Position numbers and translations under genes: made by a program
The notes under the pieces: generated by a model
The model's database searches: none
What the model was told of the DNA's origin: nothing
Seen by the model: only the letters and a program-made list of their open reading frames with translations
Shown here: in pieces, positions 35,832 to 44,400 of the stretch
How the letters are laid out: each line of letters opens with the position of its first letter
Numbering within the stretch: position 1 is the first letter of the stretch
Source: Acidobacteriota bacterium
GTDB lineage: Bacteria > Acidobacteriota > Terriglobia > Terriglobales > Acidobacteriaceae
Direction of reading: 5' to 3'
DNA length: 64,000 nt
Assembly: GCA_021781795.1 (NCBI GenBank)
Contig: JAJXWA010000001.1
Span: 1-64,000, forward strand

Positions 35832-36360
35832 CATTCCGAGTCAAACGGCGAGACACGCACAAGCTCGAGCTAGATGGCTGGTGGTTTTGCTGCTGATTTG
35901 TGGATTATTCGTCTTGCCGCTTCAGTCCCAGACCGCTCTGCTCCACAGGCTGGCGCCAGGCTTTGTACGAAGCGACCTGAACGGTCAGCGAGTCGATTTA
36001 AGGGCACTGCGCGGCAAGGTGGTGCTGCTGAATTTCTGGGCATCGTGGTGTGGGCCTTGCCAGGTTGAGCTGCCTGCGTTCCAATCCTGGCAGACCAAGT
36101 ATGGTTCTTCAGGCCTACAGGTCATCACCGTCGCAATGGACGATGACACCCAGCCCGTGACGGCAGTCGTTAAGAAATTGCAACTAAGATTCCCTGTTGT
36201 GATGGGGGACGACGAACTGGGCAAAAAATACGGTGGCATCCTCGGACTTCCGATTACCTTTCTCATCGCTCGAAACGGGATAATAGTCGAGCGTGTAAAC
36301 GGTGCGGCAGATCTTTCGCAGTTGGAGATGAAAGTCCACAGCCTTTTGTCCGATCGATGA
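35788..36360 (+). CDS. TlpA/ResA-like thiol-disulfide oxidoreductase
   Basis: A thioredoxin-fold protein of up to 190 residues with the redox site WASWCGPC (Cys pair at about 88 and 91), a membrane/signal segment at about 30-49 and the cis-Pro in GLPITF. It is likely a periplasmic reductant (cytochrome c maturation or disulfide repair type) anchored to the inner membrane. The start is uncertain: ATG 35788 overlaps the rhodanese gene by 44 bases but its GGAG abuts the codon; TTG 35812, with AAAGGG seven bases upstream, is a good alternative. The tight overlap with the rhodanese indicates coupling and a shared thiol pathway. Confidence 0.9.
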   Translation: MTGSAKGTALSKATSIPSQTARHAQARARWLVVLLLICGLFVLPLQSQTALLHRLAPGFVRSDLNGQRVDLRALRGKVVLLNFWASWCGPCQVELPAFQSWQTKYGSSGLQVITVAMDDDTQPVTAVVKKLQLRFPVVMGDDELGKKYGGILGLPITFLIARNGIIVERVNGAADLSQLEMKVHSLLSDR

Positions 36361-36580
36361 ACCCACAAAGTTCGTTGGGAAGGAATGATGGAATCGAAGA
36401 AGAAGCGAATTCTACGGAATCCACGCGTTTTCTTACCTTTCGGTGCTCTGATCGTCTAAATTCTGTCCGGGATCCCCCAGAAAAACACAGCCGGGCTAAT
36501 CCGCTTTTTGCGTCAGACCAGCAAGCCAGTCGGAATCCGGCGGCCTGAAGCTAGTGCAAAATCTGAAATGAAGGTGTTGA

Positions 36581-37258
36581 GTGAATCGAAAGCACGCACT
36601 TGCAGCGCTGTTGTGCGTCATGAGCGCAGCCACTTGCATGGGACAGGCGAAGGTTGATCCGACGTTGCCCGAAGCGCCTCTTCCGCATCGAAGAGTTCTC
36701 CTGCTCTTCCCGGGATATGAGACGATTCAGGATCCTACAACTCCTGTTGCGACGTTGAGGACCCGGCAAAAATTTGAAATGGCATATCGGAAGACATTTG
36801 ATCCTTCTTTCCTGATTGAATCGGCGATGTTTGCTGGCTTCGATCAGGTTGCAAACTATGGTCCGCAATATGGCCCTGGTGCCGGGCCGTTTGCTGAGAG
36901 GTTTGGTTACAACGCCGCGAATCTCGCCTCTACCTTTCTCTTCACGGATGCGGTTCTGCCTACGGTTTTCAAACAGGATCCGCGATACTTTCGGAAGGGT
37001 TCTGGATCATTTGCGTCGCGTCTTTGGTGGTGCTTCCGCAGCGAACTTGTCGCCTATAGCGACCAGGGGAAGCAGATGCCAAACGTAGCCAACATGCTTG
37101 GCTTTGGTATGTCTACAGCTCTGAGCAATGCTTATTCGCCCGACAGCAGCATTACATTTCCAAAGACGATGGAGCGATACGGGGTCAAGGTAGGGGTCAG
37201 CTTTGGATTGAACGTCATGCGTGAGTTCGGCGGAACGAATCGCGCAGAAAATTACTGA
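36581..37258 (+). CDS. Exported protein of unknown function
   Basis: A 225-residue protein with a signal peptide (about 1-21, ATCMGQA). It starts with GTG; GAAGGT lies several bases upstream. The sequence has repeated small/aromatic stretches (GYETIQDPTTPVATLR, QDPRYFRKGSGS, GFGMSTALSNAYSP) and Gly-rich amphipathic segments that could be membrane-associated helices or strands. I recall similar acidobacterial proteins annotated only as hypothetical, with the QDPRYF motif conserved. No catalytic motif is evident. It stands alone between the tlpA-like gene and the Xer pair, with 220 bases before and 123 after that hold nothing clear. Confidence 0.7.
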   Translation: MNRKHALAALLCVMSAATCMGQAKVDPTLPEAPLPHRRVLLLFPGYETIQDPTTPVATLRTRQKFEMAYRKTFDPSFLIESAMFAGFDQVANYGPQYGPGAGPFAERFGYNAANLASTFLFTDAVLPTVFKQDPRYFRKGSGSFASRLWWCFRSELVAYSDQGKQMPNVANMLGFGMSTALSNAYSPDSSITFPKTMERYGVKVGVSFGLNVMREFGGTNRAENY

Positions 37259-37382
37259 TGCTTACAGGATGAGGCTGGTTTTCCGCAAATCATCCGTGAC
37301 GATGTTGATTCCTTGATGAATAAGATACGGTCAGCACAGCGGTCGTGAAGCTCGCAGTACTAGCGCGCTGATAATCGAAGAT

Positions 37383-38363
37383 GTGGACCCGGCCATCAGA
37401 CCGCTCGCGCTCCGCGAGTATCGGAACTACCTAAGGGTAGAAAAGGGACTGCGCCCCTTGACGTGTGAAGCGTATGCCGGTGATTTGCATACGTTTGCTG
37501 AACTCATGGCACGGCGCGAAGTCCCCCTTGAAAAGGCCACACAGCAGGATGTGATTATGTTTCTGGAGCATCTCCACGGACTGGGGATGGATTCGCGTTC
37601 CTGCGCCCGGAAACTAAGCTCATTGAGGGGCTTTTACAAGTGGCTGTTGTTGGATGGAAGGATCCAACACGATCCGACCATCAATGTTGAGTCCCCGAAG
37701 ACCTGGAAGGTCCTTCCAAAGGCGCTTGCCGAACCGGAAGTCAATGAACTGCTAAATCGTGCTGCTCTTTCTGCAGCCCATCCCCAGGCCAGGGCAGCCG
37801 ATCTTCGCGACCGCGCAATTCTCGAGTTACTTTATGGGGGAGGTTTGCGCGTTTCAGAGCTCACCGCGCTTGCCGTCTCCGACATTGTGTTCGATCAAGG
37901 CAGAGTGCTGGTGAGGGGAAAAGGGGACAAAGAGCGGATTGTGCCCCTCGGGCGCGCAGCATTGGAGACCATGGAGGCCTATCTTCGCGAGGGACGCCCT
38001 CACCTGGCCAGGATCAGTTCTTCGCGCAAGAAATTGAATGCGCGCGCAGATGGGGCCATACTATTCTTGTCGCTCCGAGGCACTCCTCTCACACGGCAAT
38101 GGGTTTGGCGCTTGGTAAAGGCTGTGGATGCAAATGCCAGCCCGCACACGCTCCGCCATAGCTGCGCCACGCACATGGTCGAGCATGGAGCGGACTTGCG
38201 TAGCGTCCAGTTACTGCTTGGACATGCGGACATTGCAACGACGCAAATCTACACTCAGATTGCACTCGGACACTTGAAGTCTGTGCATCGCCTTCATCAT
38301 CCCCGCGCGAGGCTACGCGGAAATCCCCTGAAGATGGTCGAGGAAAGTCCAAAGAAGCCATGA
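37383..38363 (+). CDS. Xer-type tyrosine recombinase (first of tandem pair)
   Basis: A 326-residue recombinase of the XerC/XerD size class. An N-terminal core-binding SAM-like domain (about 8-95) is followed by a catalytic domain with R156 (GGLRVSEL), K180 ([12 protein letters not shown]), H255/R258 ([10 protein letters not shown]), H281 ([11 protein letters not shown]) and nucleophile Y290, so it is complete. It begins with GTG 37383; no strong ribosome site. Its stop overlaps the next Xer gene (ATGA), so both are made together. Xer proteins resolve chromosome dimers at dif with FtsK; here both partners seem to be encoded side by side, which is unusual. Assigning C or D by sequence alone is uncertain. 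Confidence 0.92.
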   Translation: MDPAIRPLALREYRNYLRVEKGLRPLTCEAYAGDLHTFAELMARREVPLEKATQQDVIMFLEHLHGLGMDSRSCARKLSSLRGFYKWLLLDGRIQHDPTINVESPKTWKVLPKALAEPEVNELLNRAALSAAHPQARAADLRDRAILELLYGGGLRVSELTALAVSDIVFDQGRVLVRGKGDKERIVPLGRAALETMEAYLREGRPHLARISSSRKKLNARADGAILFLSLRGTPLTRQWVWRLVKAVDANASPHTLRHSCATHMVEHGADLRSVQLLLGHADIATTQIYTQIALGHLKSVHRLHHPRARLRGNPLKMVEESPKKP

Positions 38364-39340
38364 CAACACCGCAACCGGCAAGTGACTCCGCGGGCGCTCT
38401 CAGCCCACTCGTTGAAGAGTATCTTCGCGCCCTTCGCGTGGAGCGAGGGGCATCGGAGCACACATTGCGCGCGTACACGCGAGAAGTGAACGCATTCGCC
38501 TGCTTCGCCGTGGCCGAATGTAGCGGTTGTTCCGTGCCGGATCAGATCGATCACAAGCTCATACGCGCGTATCTATCCAGTCTCTTCGATCGTGGACTAT
38601 CCAAGACGTCGGCTGCCCGGTCTCTCGCGGCCGTGCGGAGCTGGTTCAAGTGGCTGGCTCGCATGGGATATGTGCAACAGAACGTTGCCGCTCTCGTGAC
38701 CACGCCGAAGCTGCCGCGCCATCTCCCCCGTGTGCCCTCGATCGAGCAGTTGAACCAAGTTGTGGATTCGGTTGGCAGCGAAGCATCGAGCTGGCCCTCA
38801 CGAGACCGAGCCATCATGGAATTGCTGTATGGCTGCGGGATGCGCAACGCTGAACTTACCGGACTGGATATCCCGGATATTCATTGGGCCAACGAGGTGA
38901 TCCTGGTGCGGGGCAAAGGGCGAAAGCAGAGATACGTTCCGCTGGGCGAAGCAGCAGCCGCAGCGCTCCGGGAATATCTGGAAGAGAGAAAGCTCCGCCT
39001 TGCCGCTATGCCAGATGCGGTAGGCCAGGGCCCGAAGGCCGTATTTCTGAATCTCAAGCTGCGAGGACTTCAGAAAGCTGACAAGCAGGCGCGTCTGACC
39101 ACGCGCAGCGTGGGGCGCATCGTCAAGCGGATCGCGATCATGGGAGGTCTCTCCGGTGATTTTCATCCGCATACGCTGCGCCATGCCTGCGGCACGCACC
39201 TGCTGGAGGAAGGAGCCGACTTACGGGCGATTCAGGAATTGCTGGGCCATGAGAGGCTCTCGACCACGCAGCGCTACACCCAGTTGACAGCAGCGCAACT
39301 CACGCAGGTGTATGACAAGTCACACCCGCGTGCACGGTAG
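38360..39340 (+). CDS. Xer-type tyrosine recombinase (second of tandem pair)
   Basis: A 326-residue tyrosine recombinase with intact active site: R162 (GCGMRNAEL), K186 ([12 protein letters not shown]), H271/R274 ([10 protein letters not shown]), H297 ([11 protein letters not shown]) and Y306. The N-terminal domain has SASHTLRAY-type Xer features ([16 protein letters not shown]). It overlaps the preceding recombinase by four bases (ATGA), giving equal expression. It is similar to, but clearly diverged from, the first one, as XerC and XerD are from each other. The alternative, a mobile-element recombinase pair, is less likely because no inverted repeats or cargo surround them. No dif-like site was recognised nearby. 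Confidence 0.92.
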   Translation: MTTPQPASDSAGALSPLVEEYLRALRVERGASEHTLRAYTREVNAFACFAVAECSGCSVPDQIDHKLIRAYLSSLFDRGLSKTSAARSLAAVRSWFKWLARMGYVQQNVAALVTTPKLPRHLPRVPSIEQLNQVVDSVGSEASSWPSRDRAIMELLYGCGMRNAELTGLDIPDIHWANEVILVRGKGRKQRYVPLGEAAAAALREYLEERKLRLAAMPDAVGQGPKAVFLNLKLRGLQKADKQARLTTRSVGRIVKRIAIMGGLSGDFHPHTLRHACGTHLLEEGADLRAIQELLGHERLSTTQRYTQLTAAQLTQVYDKSHPRAR

Positions 39341-39368
39341 GGACGTCAAATAGGTTATCTGGTGAGGA

Positions 39369-41183
39369 TTAGAAATCCACCTTGCGTGACGGAAACCAGG
39401 TGAGCTGAATGTTCGTGGTGGTCACGGTATGCTGTGGCGCAGGATAGGTCGGAGTTCCCGTGGGATAGATGGGAGCTTTCCAGTGTTCGAAGGTGAAGTT
39501 TCCATCGACTTCAAGATCTCGCTTGATACGCTTGACGGCGCGAAATGTCAGATCATCGATGGTTGTCCCGCCGGGGATGAAGTCCTTTGCAGCTTTTTGA
39601 TTGCGCGCGCTGACTTGCAGCCACTCATTGCCGCTGAGGTGATAAGTCATCCAGGCCTGACCGCCCTTATCTTCGCGTCCGATCCAGTCACCAAAAATCA
39701 TTCCCTTGTTGGTGTAGCCCTGGCGCTGGATTGCTTCGAAATACATAAAATGCCCGCCATTGCTGTTAGAGATGGAGGGGTCTGTAGAAACTGCTTCCAG
39801 CCGCGCATCTAGCTTGGGGATTCCAGGCACATGCGAGAGATAAATTCCGGGTCGAATTGCAGCGCGCCGGGGCGCATCGATTGGTGAGACATCGTCATGC
39901 ACTTCTGAGTCCGAATAGAGGGTCAGCCAGCGCCGAACGAATGGAAGCCGGTACGCAAAGTCGAACTGCCCAAATCGTGCTCCGGGATCCTTCGTGCTGT
40001 TTTTAACTGCGGCGGTTACGTTCTGGAAACTGAAGAAACTCTGCAGAAAGGTGTGCAGGGTGATGGGTTCATGACCCTTTCCGCCCCAGATTACCGTGCG
40101 TTCAAAACCAAATTCGAGATTCTGGGTTGGCTTGAAGCTTACCTTCTCAAAGTGCACCCAGGGCGAATTTGGATCCGTATGTCCTTTGAGCGATCCAACC
40201 ATGAAGTCATAGCGGAACGGGCCTGTGAGGGCTGAAAGCAGGGGGATGTGCAGCGGCTCGACTCTGTTGATGCGGAACGAATAGATGTTCTCCGCATTGT
40301 TTGAGTACGCAAATCCTCCGCCCATCGCAGTCCCTAGCCAGGCGTCCTGCTTACCTAGCGATATTTCATGATTTGCGAAAAGTGCGGAAATATAGGCTTC
40401 CATCCAACGACCATTTGCCAGGGACGAGATCGGTCCCTGTGGAATCGTTGCCTGATTATAAGGCAACCCGGTCGCGGGGTTGATGTAGGGGATCTGATCG
40501 AGATTAGAAAGGGTCTGCGACATTGCGCTAGAGTAACCCGCCGCAGAGGGAACTCCCTGAAACTCGCCGCGCGCATACAGCACAAAGCGGCCTGCGGAGG
40601 CATAGCCGCTCGCGCCGGAATAGTTATTGAATCCGCCCTCATAAGGGCGCCCGTAGTCGTTCACTATGGATTGACCGAGGTAGTAGCTATCCCGTAGAGG
40701 AGTTCCGGTGATTCCGCGCATGAGGGTATAAGCTGACTCTATCCGCGCCTTGCCCTGCATCCGAAGGCAGGGTCCTTCCATGTCCTTATCCAACTCCTCG
40801 CGGAGCGACTCGTAGATGCCCTGAGCCTCATCTGCTGCGGGGCTCTTGTCGTCATCTTCGAGGCGTGCAGCAGTTTCTTCGAGCATGTGGCTGAGGCTGG
40901 CGCGAGTCCATGGACGAAGGCCGAGGAAAACGCTGTCGACGTACCCGAGCGAGTAGAGGCGCATGACTTCTGGATACATCCAGTTGTCGACTGAGATGTA
41001 GGGCGAGCCCATCATGGACGGTTCGCAAACCGAATCCGGCGCCGCCGGGTGGGCAGTCTGCGCTGAGGCTGATAGCGGCAGAGCCACGAAGCCGAGAGCA
41101 GCAAGCAGGATCGCCGGGCAAGTTGCCACATAAAAACTGTGTCTGGAAGTGCGATTCGGACCCGGGGAATGACGAAGACTCAT
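39369..41183 (-). CDS. Wzi-family (capsule assembly) outer-membrane protein
   Basis: A 604-residue protein with a signal peptide (to about 42, LSASAQ) and a beta-barrel-like body rich in alternating aromatic strands (YYLGQSIVNDYGRPYEGGFN, FGFERTVIWGGKGHEP). The pattern matches the capsule assembly protein Wzi family, outer-membrane lectin-like barrels that help tether polysaccharide to the surface; in Acidobacteria members are numerous and their role is unproven. The C-terminus ends in LTWFPSRKVDF, plausible for barrel insertion. The N-terminal 140 residues are helical and acidic (LEDDDKSPAADEAQG). It begins three bases after the E1-alpha-like gene, so the two probably share a transcript. No other capsule genes are adjacent. 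Confidence 0.85.
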   Translation of the reverse strand: MSLRHSPGPNRTSRHSFYVATCPAILLAALGFVALPLSASAQTAHPAAPDSVCEPSMMGSPYISVDNWMYPEVMRLYSLGYVDSVFLGLRPWTRASLSHMLEETAARLEDDDKSPAADEAQGIYESLREELDKDMEGPCLRMQGKARIESAYTLMRGITGTPLRDSYYLGQSIVNDYGRPYEGGFNNYSGASGYASAGRFVLYARGEFQGVPSAAGYSSAMSQTLSNLDQIPYINPATGLPYNQATIPQGPISSLANGRWMEAYISALFANHEISLGKQDAWLGTAMGGGFAYSNNAENIYSFRINRVEPLHIPLLSALTGPFRYDFMVGSLKGHTDPNSPWVHFEKVSFKPTQNLEFGFERTVIWGGKGHEPITLHTFLQSFFSFQNVTAAVKNSTKDPGARFGQFDFAYRLPFVRRWLTLYSDSEVHDDVSPIDAPRRAAIRPGIYLSHVPGIPKLDARLEAVSTDPSISNSNGGHFMYFEAIQRQGYTNKGMIFGDWIGREDKGGQAWMTYHLSGNEWLQVSARNQKAAKDFIPGGTTIDDLTFRAVKRIKRDLEVDGNFTFEHWKAPIYPTGTPTYPAPQHTVTTTNIQLTWFPSRKVDF

Positions 41184-41186
41184 ACT

Positions 41187-42161
41187 TCAAACTGTATCAT
41201 TCTGCTCGGTGGCGAATAGCGAAATTGGACGCTTCATTTCACCTCCATCCCCCTTATTGCGCAGCGCTTTACTAGCTCTGCTCTTGGGGTTCGCGGCACG
41301 AAAGGACCTCAGAAACCTCTCTGCAGACCGGTGGCAGAGGTCCGGGTCAAACATACCGCGTTGGCGCAAGTATTCTTCCATGCGCCCCAATCCGTCCCGG
41401 CCTTTCGCGGTCGGCCGAGTCTTTTCGTTGCGGCAGACAATGAGTGTGGGGCCGCGGCCCTGCCGTGCACGGCTCAGAGACTCATAAACAACGCGATACA
41501 GCGCGACAGCGTCGAGTGCGTCCGTCAGGATGAGGGGAACGCCATGCACTCGCGCACTTCGCGCCATCCCTGCAAATTGGCCCAAACCCGGAGACGCTTC
41601 ATGGTTCATGAAAATCATCGGCAGACGGCATTTGCTGGCCAGGGTCAGTACCTCGCCCCAACAGGCCGACGTCGCGCCTGAGCCTGAGCAGAATACTGCA
41701 ACGACGCTTCCCGGAGCAGCATTCGCCCGTCCCAGGGCCAAGCCGCAAGCGAGATGGAGTTGCGTGGCTGTGGACTTCGCAGCAGGCGCGACATTTTCCT
41801 TCGACAAGCCGGTGAGCCGCGGCGAATGCGGTCCGTGACTTTTGCTCACAGGCAGCGCCATTTGCAGGATGGAGCGCAGTGGCTGTCCTTTCAGGAAGCC
41901 TGCCGCGGAGTCCACTGCCGGAAGACTCAACGCATCTTCCGCTTTTAAATCCGCAGTCAGAGACGCCAGCATTGCTTCGTGCCCCGCAACTGGTCCACAT
42001 ACCGCATGGCCACTCCCGACCTTCAACCTGCGAAGTTCATCCCGCAACAGGTGGCAATTCAGTATGGATTGGTAGATTGCGAGCAGTTTTTGCTCGGAGA
42101 TCAGTGAAAAAGCAGACGTTCCGTCTGAGGCAGCTTGCTGCCCTTTCCTCCTGGAAGTCAT
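41187..42161 (-). CDS. E1-alpha-like thiamine-diphosphate-fold protein, degenerate motif
   Basis: A 324-residue protein aligned by eye with the alpha subunit of 2-oxoacid dehydrogenase E1: LLAIYQSILNCHLLRDELRRL, then GPVAGHEAMLASL (GxEA motif), then HLACGLALGRANAAPGSVVA and GEVLTLASKCRLPMIF. The thiamine-diphosphate motif GDG-x(24-27)-N should be here, but reads SGSG (160-162) ... MNH (N186). The metal-binding Asp is Ser161, which argues against normal thiamine-diphosphate/Mg catalysis. The C-terminus is basic and lacks the usual phosphorylation loop. No E1-beta, E2 or E3 gene is nearby. It starts 44 bases after argJ; the start at 42161 has weak AAGG support. It may be a pseudoenzyme or have a different role, possibly linked to the Wzi-like gene that follows at once. 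Confidence 0.75.
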   Translation of the reverse strand: MTSRRKGQQAASDGTSAFSLISEQKLLAIYQSILNCHLLRDELRRLKVGSGHAVCGPVAGHEAMLASLTADLKAEDALSLPAVDSAAGFLKGQPLRSILQMALPVSKSHGPHSPRLTGLSKENVAPAAKSTATQLHLACGLALGRANAAPGSVVAVFCSGSGATSACWGEVLTLASKCRLPMIFMNHEASPGLGQFAGMARSARVHGVPLILTDALDAVALYRVVYESLSRARQGRGPTLIVCRNEKTRPTAKGRDGLGRMEEYLRQRGMFDPDLCHRSAERFLRSFRAANPKSRASKALRNKGDGGEMKRPISLFATEQNDTV

Positions 42162-42205
42162 TGGCCTTGGAACCTCATGCGACGAAAATACGGGACGCTC
42201 GCTGG

Positions 42206-43417
42206 CTAAGTGGAGTAGTCAGCATTGATGCGAATGTATTCATGTGTCAGGTCTGTGGTCCAGAACGTGCAGTTGCCCGTGCCCTGGTGTAATTGGATGC
42301 GAATGGAAAAATGCGACTGCTTGATGTACTCGTGTAAAGCGGCCTCGTTGAAGGCTGGAACGCGAGCGCCATCGCTGCATACCGGAAGCTCTCCGAACCA
42401 GATGTCGATTCGCTCCGGGGCGATCGAAGCGCCGGAATAGCCGATTGCAGCTATCAGCCGTCCCCAGTTGGGATCGCAGCCAGCCCAAGCGGTTTTGACG
42501 AGCGGGGAATGGGCAATCGCCTTGGCGATTCGCAGCGCATCGCCGTCGGAGGCTGCGCCTTCGATTCTGAGTTCCACGACATGCGTAATGCCTTCGCCGT
42601 CCGCCACAATTTGCTTTGCCAGCGAAGTACACACTTGTTTCAGTGCCCTGTAAAATTCGTTGTGGTTGGGTCCGACCTGCACGCCGCTCGCGCCGCTTGC
42701 CAGCAGGAGCACGGTGTCGTTCGTGGATGTGTCGCCATCCACTGAGATGCGGTTGAAGCTTAACTCCACAGCCTGCTGCAAATAGGCATTCAGGATAGCT
42801 GGCTCAACCGCCGCGTCCGTCATGATGTACACCAGCATGGTGGCGTGCGGAACGAGTTGCGGATGAATCATGCCGGCGCCCTTGCCGACCGCGGCGATGC
42901 GGACTTCCTTGCCGTCCATCTCCATGCGCGCGAATGCGGTCTTCTCCACTGTGTCCGTGGTCATCATCGCCTGCGCGACCTGCTGAAAGTGATCACTTTC
43001 CCGGCCGAGCGAAGCGGCGATTCCAGGAAGAACCGCGATCAGTTTCTCCGAGGGCAATGGCACTCCGATGATGCCGGTGGAAGAAGGGAAGACCTCGTCG
43101 GGGCTGCACGCGAATTGCGCGGCGGCTGCTGAGCAGGTTGCGCGCGCCGCGTCCAGTCCTGCCTGGCCTGCGGCGCAATTTGCATTACCTGCATTGATGG
43201 CGACAACCCGGATACGGCCGCTCGCTTTGCTCAAGTGCTCCTTGTCGACGATCAGCGGTGCGGCGGTCACTCGATTCGCCGTAAACATTGCCGCTGCAGA
43301 GGCGGGTGCATCTGCGACGATGAGCGCAAAATCCGTTCTGCCGCTTTGCTTCAGACCTGCACGGCCTGCACCAAAGCGAAAGCCCTTCGGGATGAAAAAT
43401 TGAGAGATTTCAGACAT
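42206..43417 (-). CDS. argJ: Bifunctional ornithine acetyltransferase/N-acetylglutamate synthase
   Basis: A 403-residue ArgJ, which moves the acetyl group from acetylornithine to glutamate in the arginine cyclic pathway. The self-cleavage site is HATML (Thr193), preceded by KGAGMIHPQ; cleavage before Thr gives the alpha and beta chains. INAGNANC (74-81), FPSSTGIIG (about 110-118) and the C-terminal CDPNWGRLIAAIGYSGA are as expected. Length is normal. It is the first gene on the minus strand, divergent from the ABC ATPase; no other arg gene is present. Whether it is mono- or bifunctional is not decided by sequence alone. No ARG-box-like site was recognised. Confidence 0.97.
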   Translation of the reverse strand: MSEISQFFIPKGFRFGAGRAGLKQSGRTDFALIVADAPASAAAMFTANRVTAAPLIVDKEHLSKASGRIRVVAINAGNANCAAGQAGLDAARATCSAAAAQFACSPDEVFPSSTGIIGVPLPSEKLIAVLPGIAASLGRESDHFQQVAQAMMTTDTVEKTAFARMEMDGKEVRIAAVGKGAGMIHPQLVPHATMLVYIMTDAAVEPAILNAYLQQAVELSFNRISVDGDTSTNDTVLLLASGASGVQVGPNHNEFYRALKQVCTSLAKQIVADGEGITHVVELRIEGAASDGDALRIAKAIAHSPLVKTAWAGCDPNWGRLIAAIGYSGASIAPERIDIWFGELPVCSDGARVPAFNEAALHEYIKQSHFSIRIQLHQGTGNCTFWTTDLTHEYIRINADYST

Positions 43418-43465
43418 TGTCCCAAGAGGAAGTTCCGCATTTAATCTAGCAGGTTAGGGGGCGGA

Positions 43466-44284
43466 ATGGCTGAAGCCGAAGACCTGTCTCATGCGAGTGA
43501 TTTTCTTGAACTGCAGAACGTGCGGGTGGCGCGGGGCGAGCGAGTTGTGCTCCATGACATCAACCTGATTATTCGTACTGGGGAGCATGTCGCAATCCTT
43601 GGTCCGAACGGATGCGGCAAGTCCACGCTAATTCTCACGATGACCTGCCAGATTTATCCGATCGTGAGGCCGGGCATGCAGGTCCGCATCTTTGGCCGCG
43701 AACGGTGGGATCTGACCCAGTTGCGCCGCCACTTTGGCGTGGTGAGTGCGAGTGTTGCCGGCGCCGAATTGCCGGGAGAGCGCACCGCGTTGACCACAGG
43801 ACTCGACGCGGTAATTGCAGGCTTTTTCTCCGCATCCACTCTGTGGCCCAATCTGCACGTGACGGAAGAGATGCGGGAACGGGCATGGGAGGCGCTGGAT
43901 CGGATCGAGGCGCGGCGGTTAGCCCTCCAACTCGTCGGTGAAATGTCGGCCGGGGAGAAGCGGCGCATCATGATTGCACGTGCGCTCGTTCATCGGCCTC
44001 GGCAATTGCTGCTCGACGAGCCCTCCAATGCGCTTGACCTGGCAGCGCAGCGAGACCTGCGCGAAACGCTGCGACGGCTTGCCGCAGAAGGTACGGGAAT
44101 GGTGATGGTGACCCATCATCTTGGAGATATTCTTCCTGAAATCGAACGCATCATTCTCATGCAGAACGGCAGAATTGTTGGTGACGGGTCACGACGCGAG
44201 CTGCTTTCGGAAGCCCGGCTCAGCGAACTGTTTCATACGCCAGTCCGCGTCGGCCACGATGAGGAATGGCTGCATAGCTGGTGA
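43466..44284 (+). CDS. Orphan ABC-type ATPase (YlmA/ModF-like)
   Basis: A 272-residue ATPase with Walker A GPNGCGKST (46-54), signature MSAGEKRR (160-167, in place of LSGGQ), Walker B LLLDEP (181-186) and the His switch VTHHLGDI. The order and the MSAGEKRRIMIARAL form resemble YlmA/ModF-type single-domain ATPases often grouped with molybdate or iron uptake. No permease or binding protein lies next to it, so a transport role is unproven; it may serve a distant permease or a non-transport function. The start ATG has GGGGG a few bases upstream. It is divergent from argJ with 48 bases between. Confidence 0.88.
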   Translation: MAEAEDLSHASDFLELQNVRVARGERVVLHDINLIIRTGEHVAILGPNGCGKSTLILTMTCQIYPIVRPGMQVRIFGRERWDLTQLRRHFGVVSASVAGAELPGERTALTTGLDAVIAGFFSASTLWPNLHVTEEMRERAWEALDRIEARRLALQLVGEMSAGEKRRIMIARALVHRPRQLLLDEPSNALDLAAQRDLRETLRRLAAEGTGMVMVTHHLGDILPEIERIILMQNGRIVGDGSRRELLSEARLSELFHTPVRVGHDEEWLHSW

Positions 44285-44400
44285 ATCTGAAGGAGGTGCA
44301 GACTCCTCGGCATTTCACCATCGCTAATCACTTGGATTCCTGATACAAATGGAGGCACACCGCGCATCTGCCCTATTTCGCGCGGATGAAGGAGGCGCAT

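Noticed and set aside
42113-42127. Terminator-like hairpin taken as proof that the E1-alpha-like ORF starts further downstream
   Set aside because: Similarity to E1-alpha begins soon after the hairpin and no alternative start with a ribosome site was found, so I kept ATG 42161 and noted the structure only.
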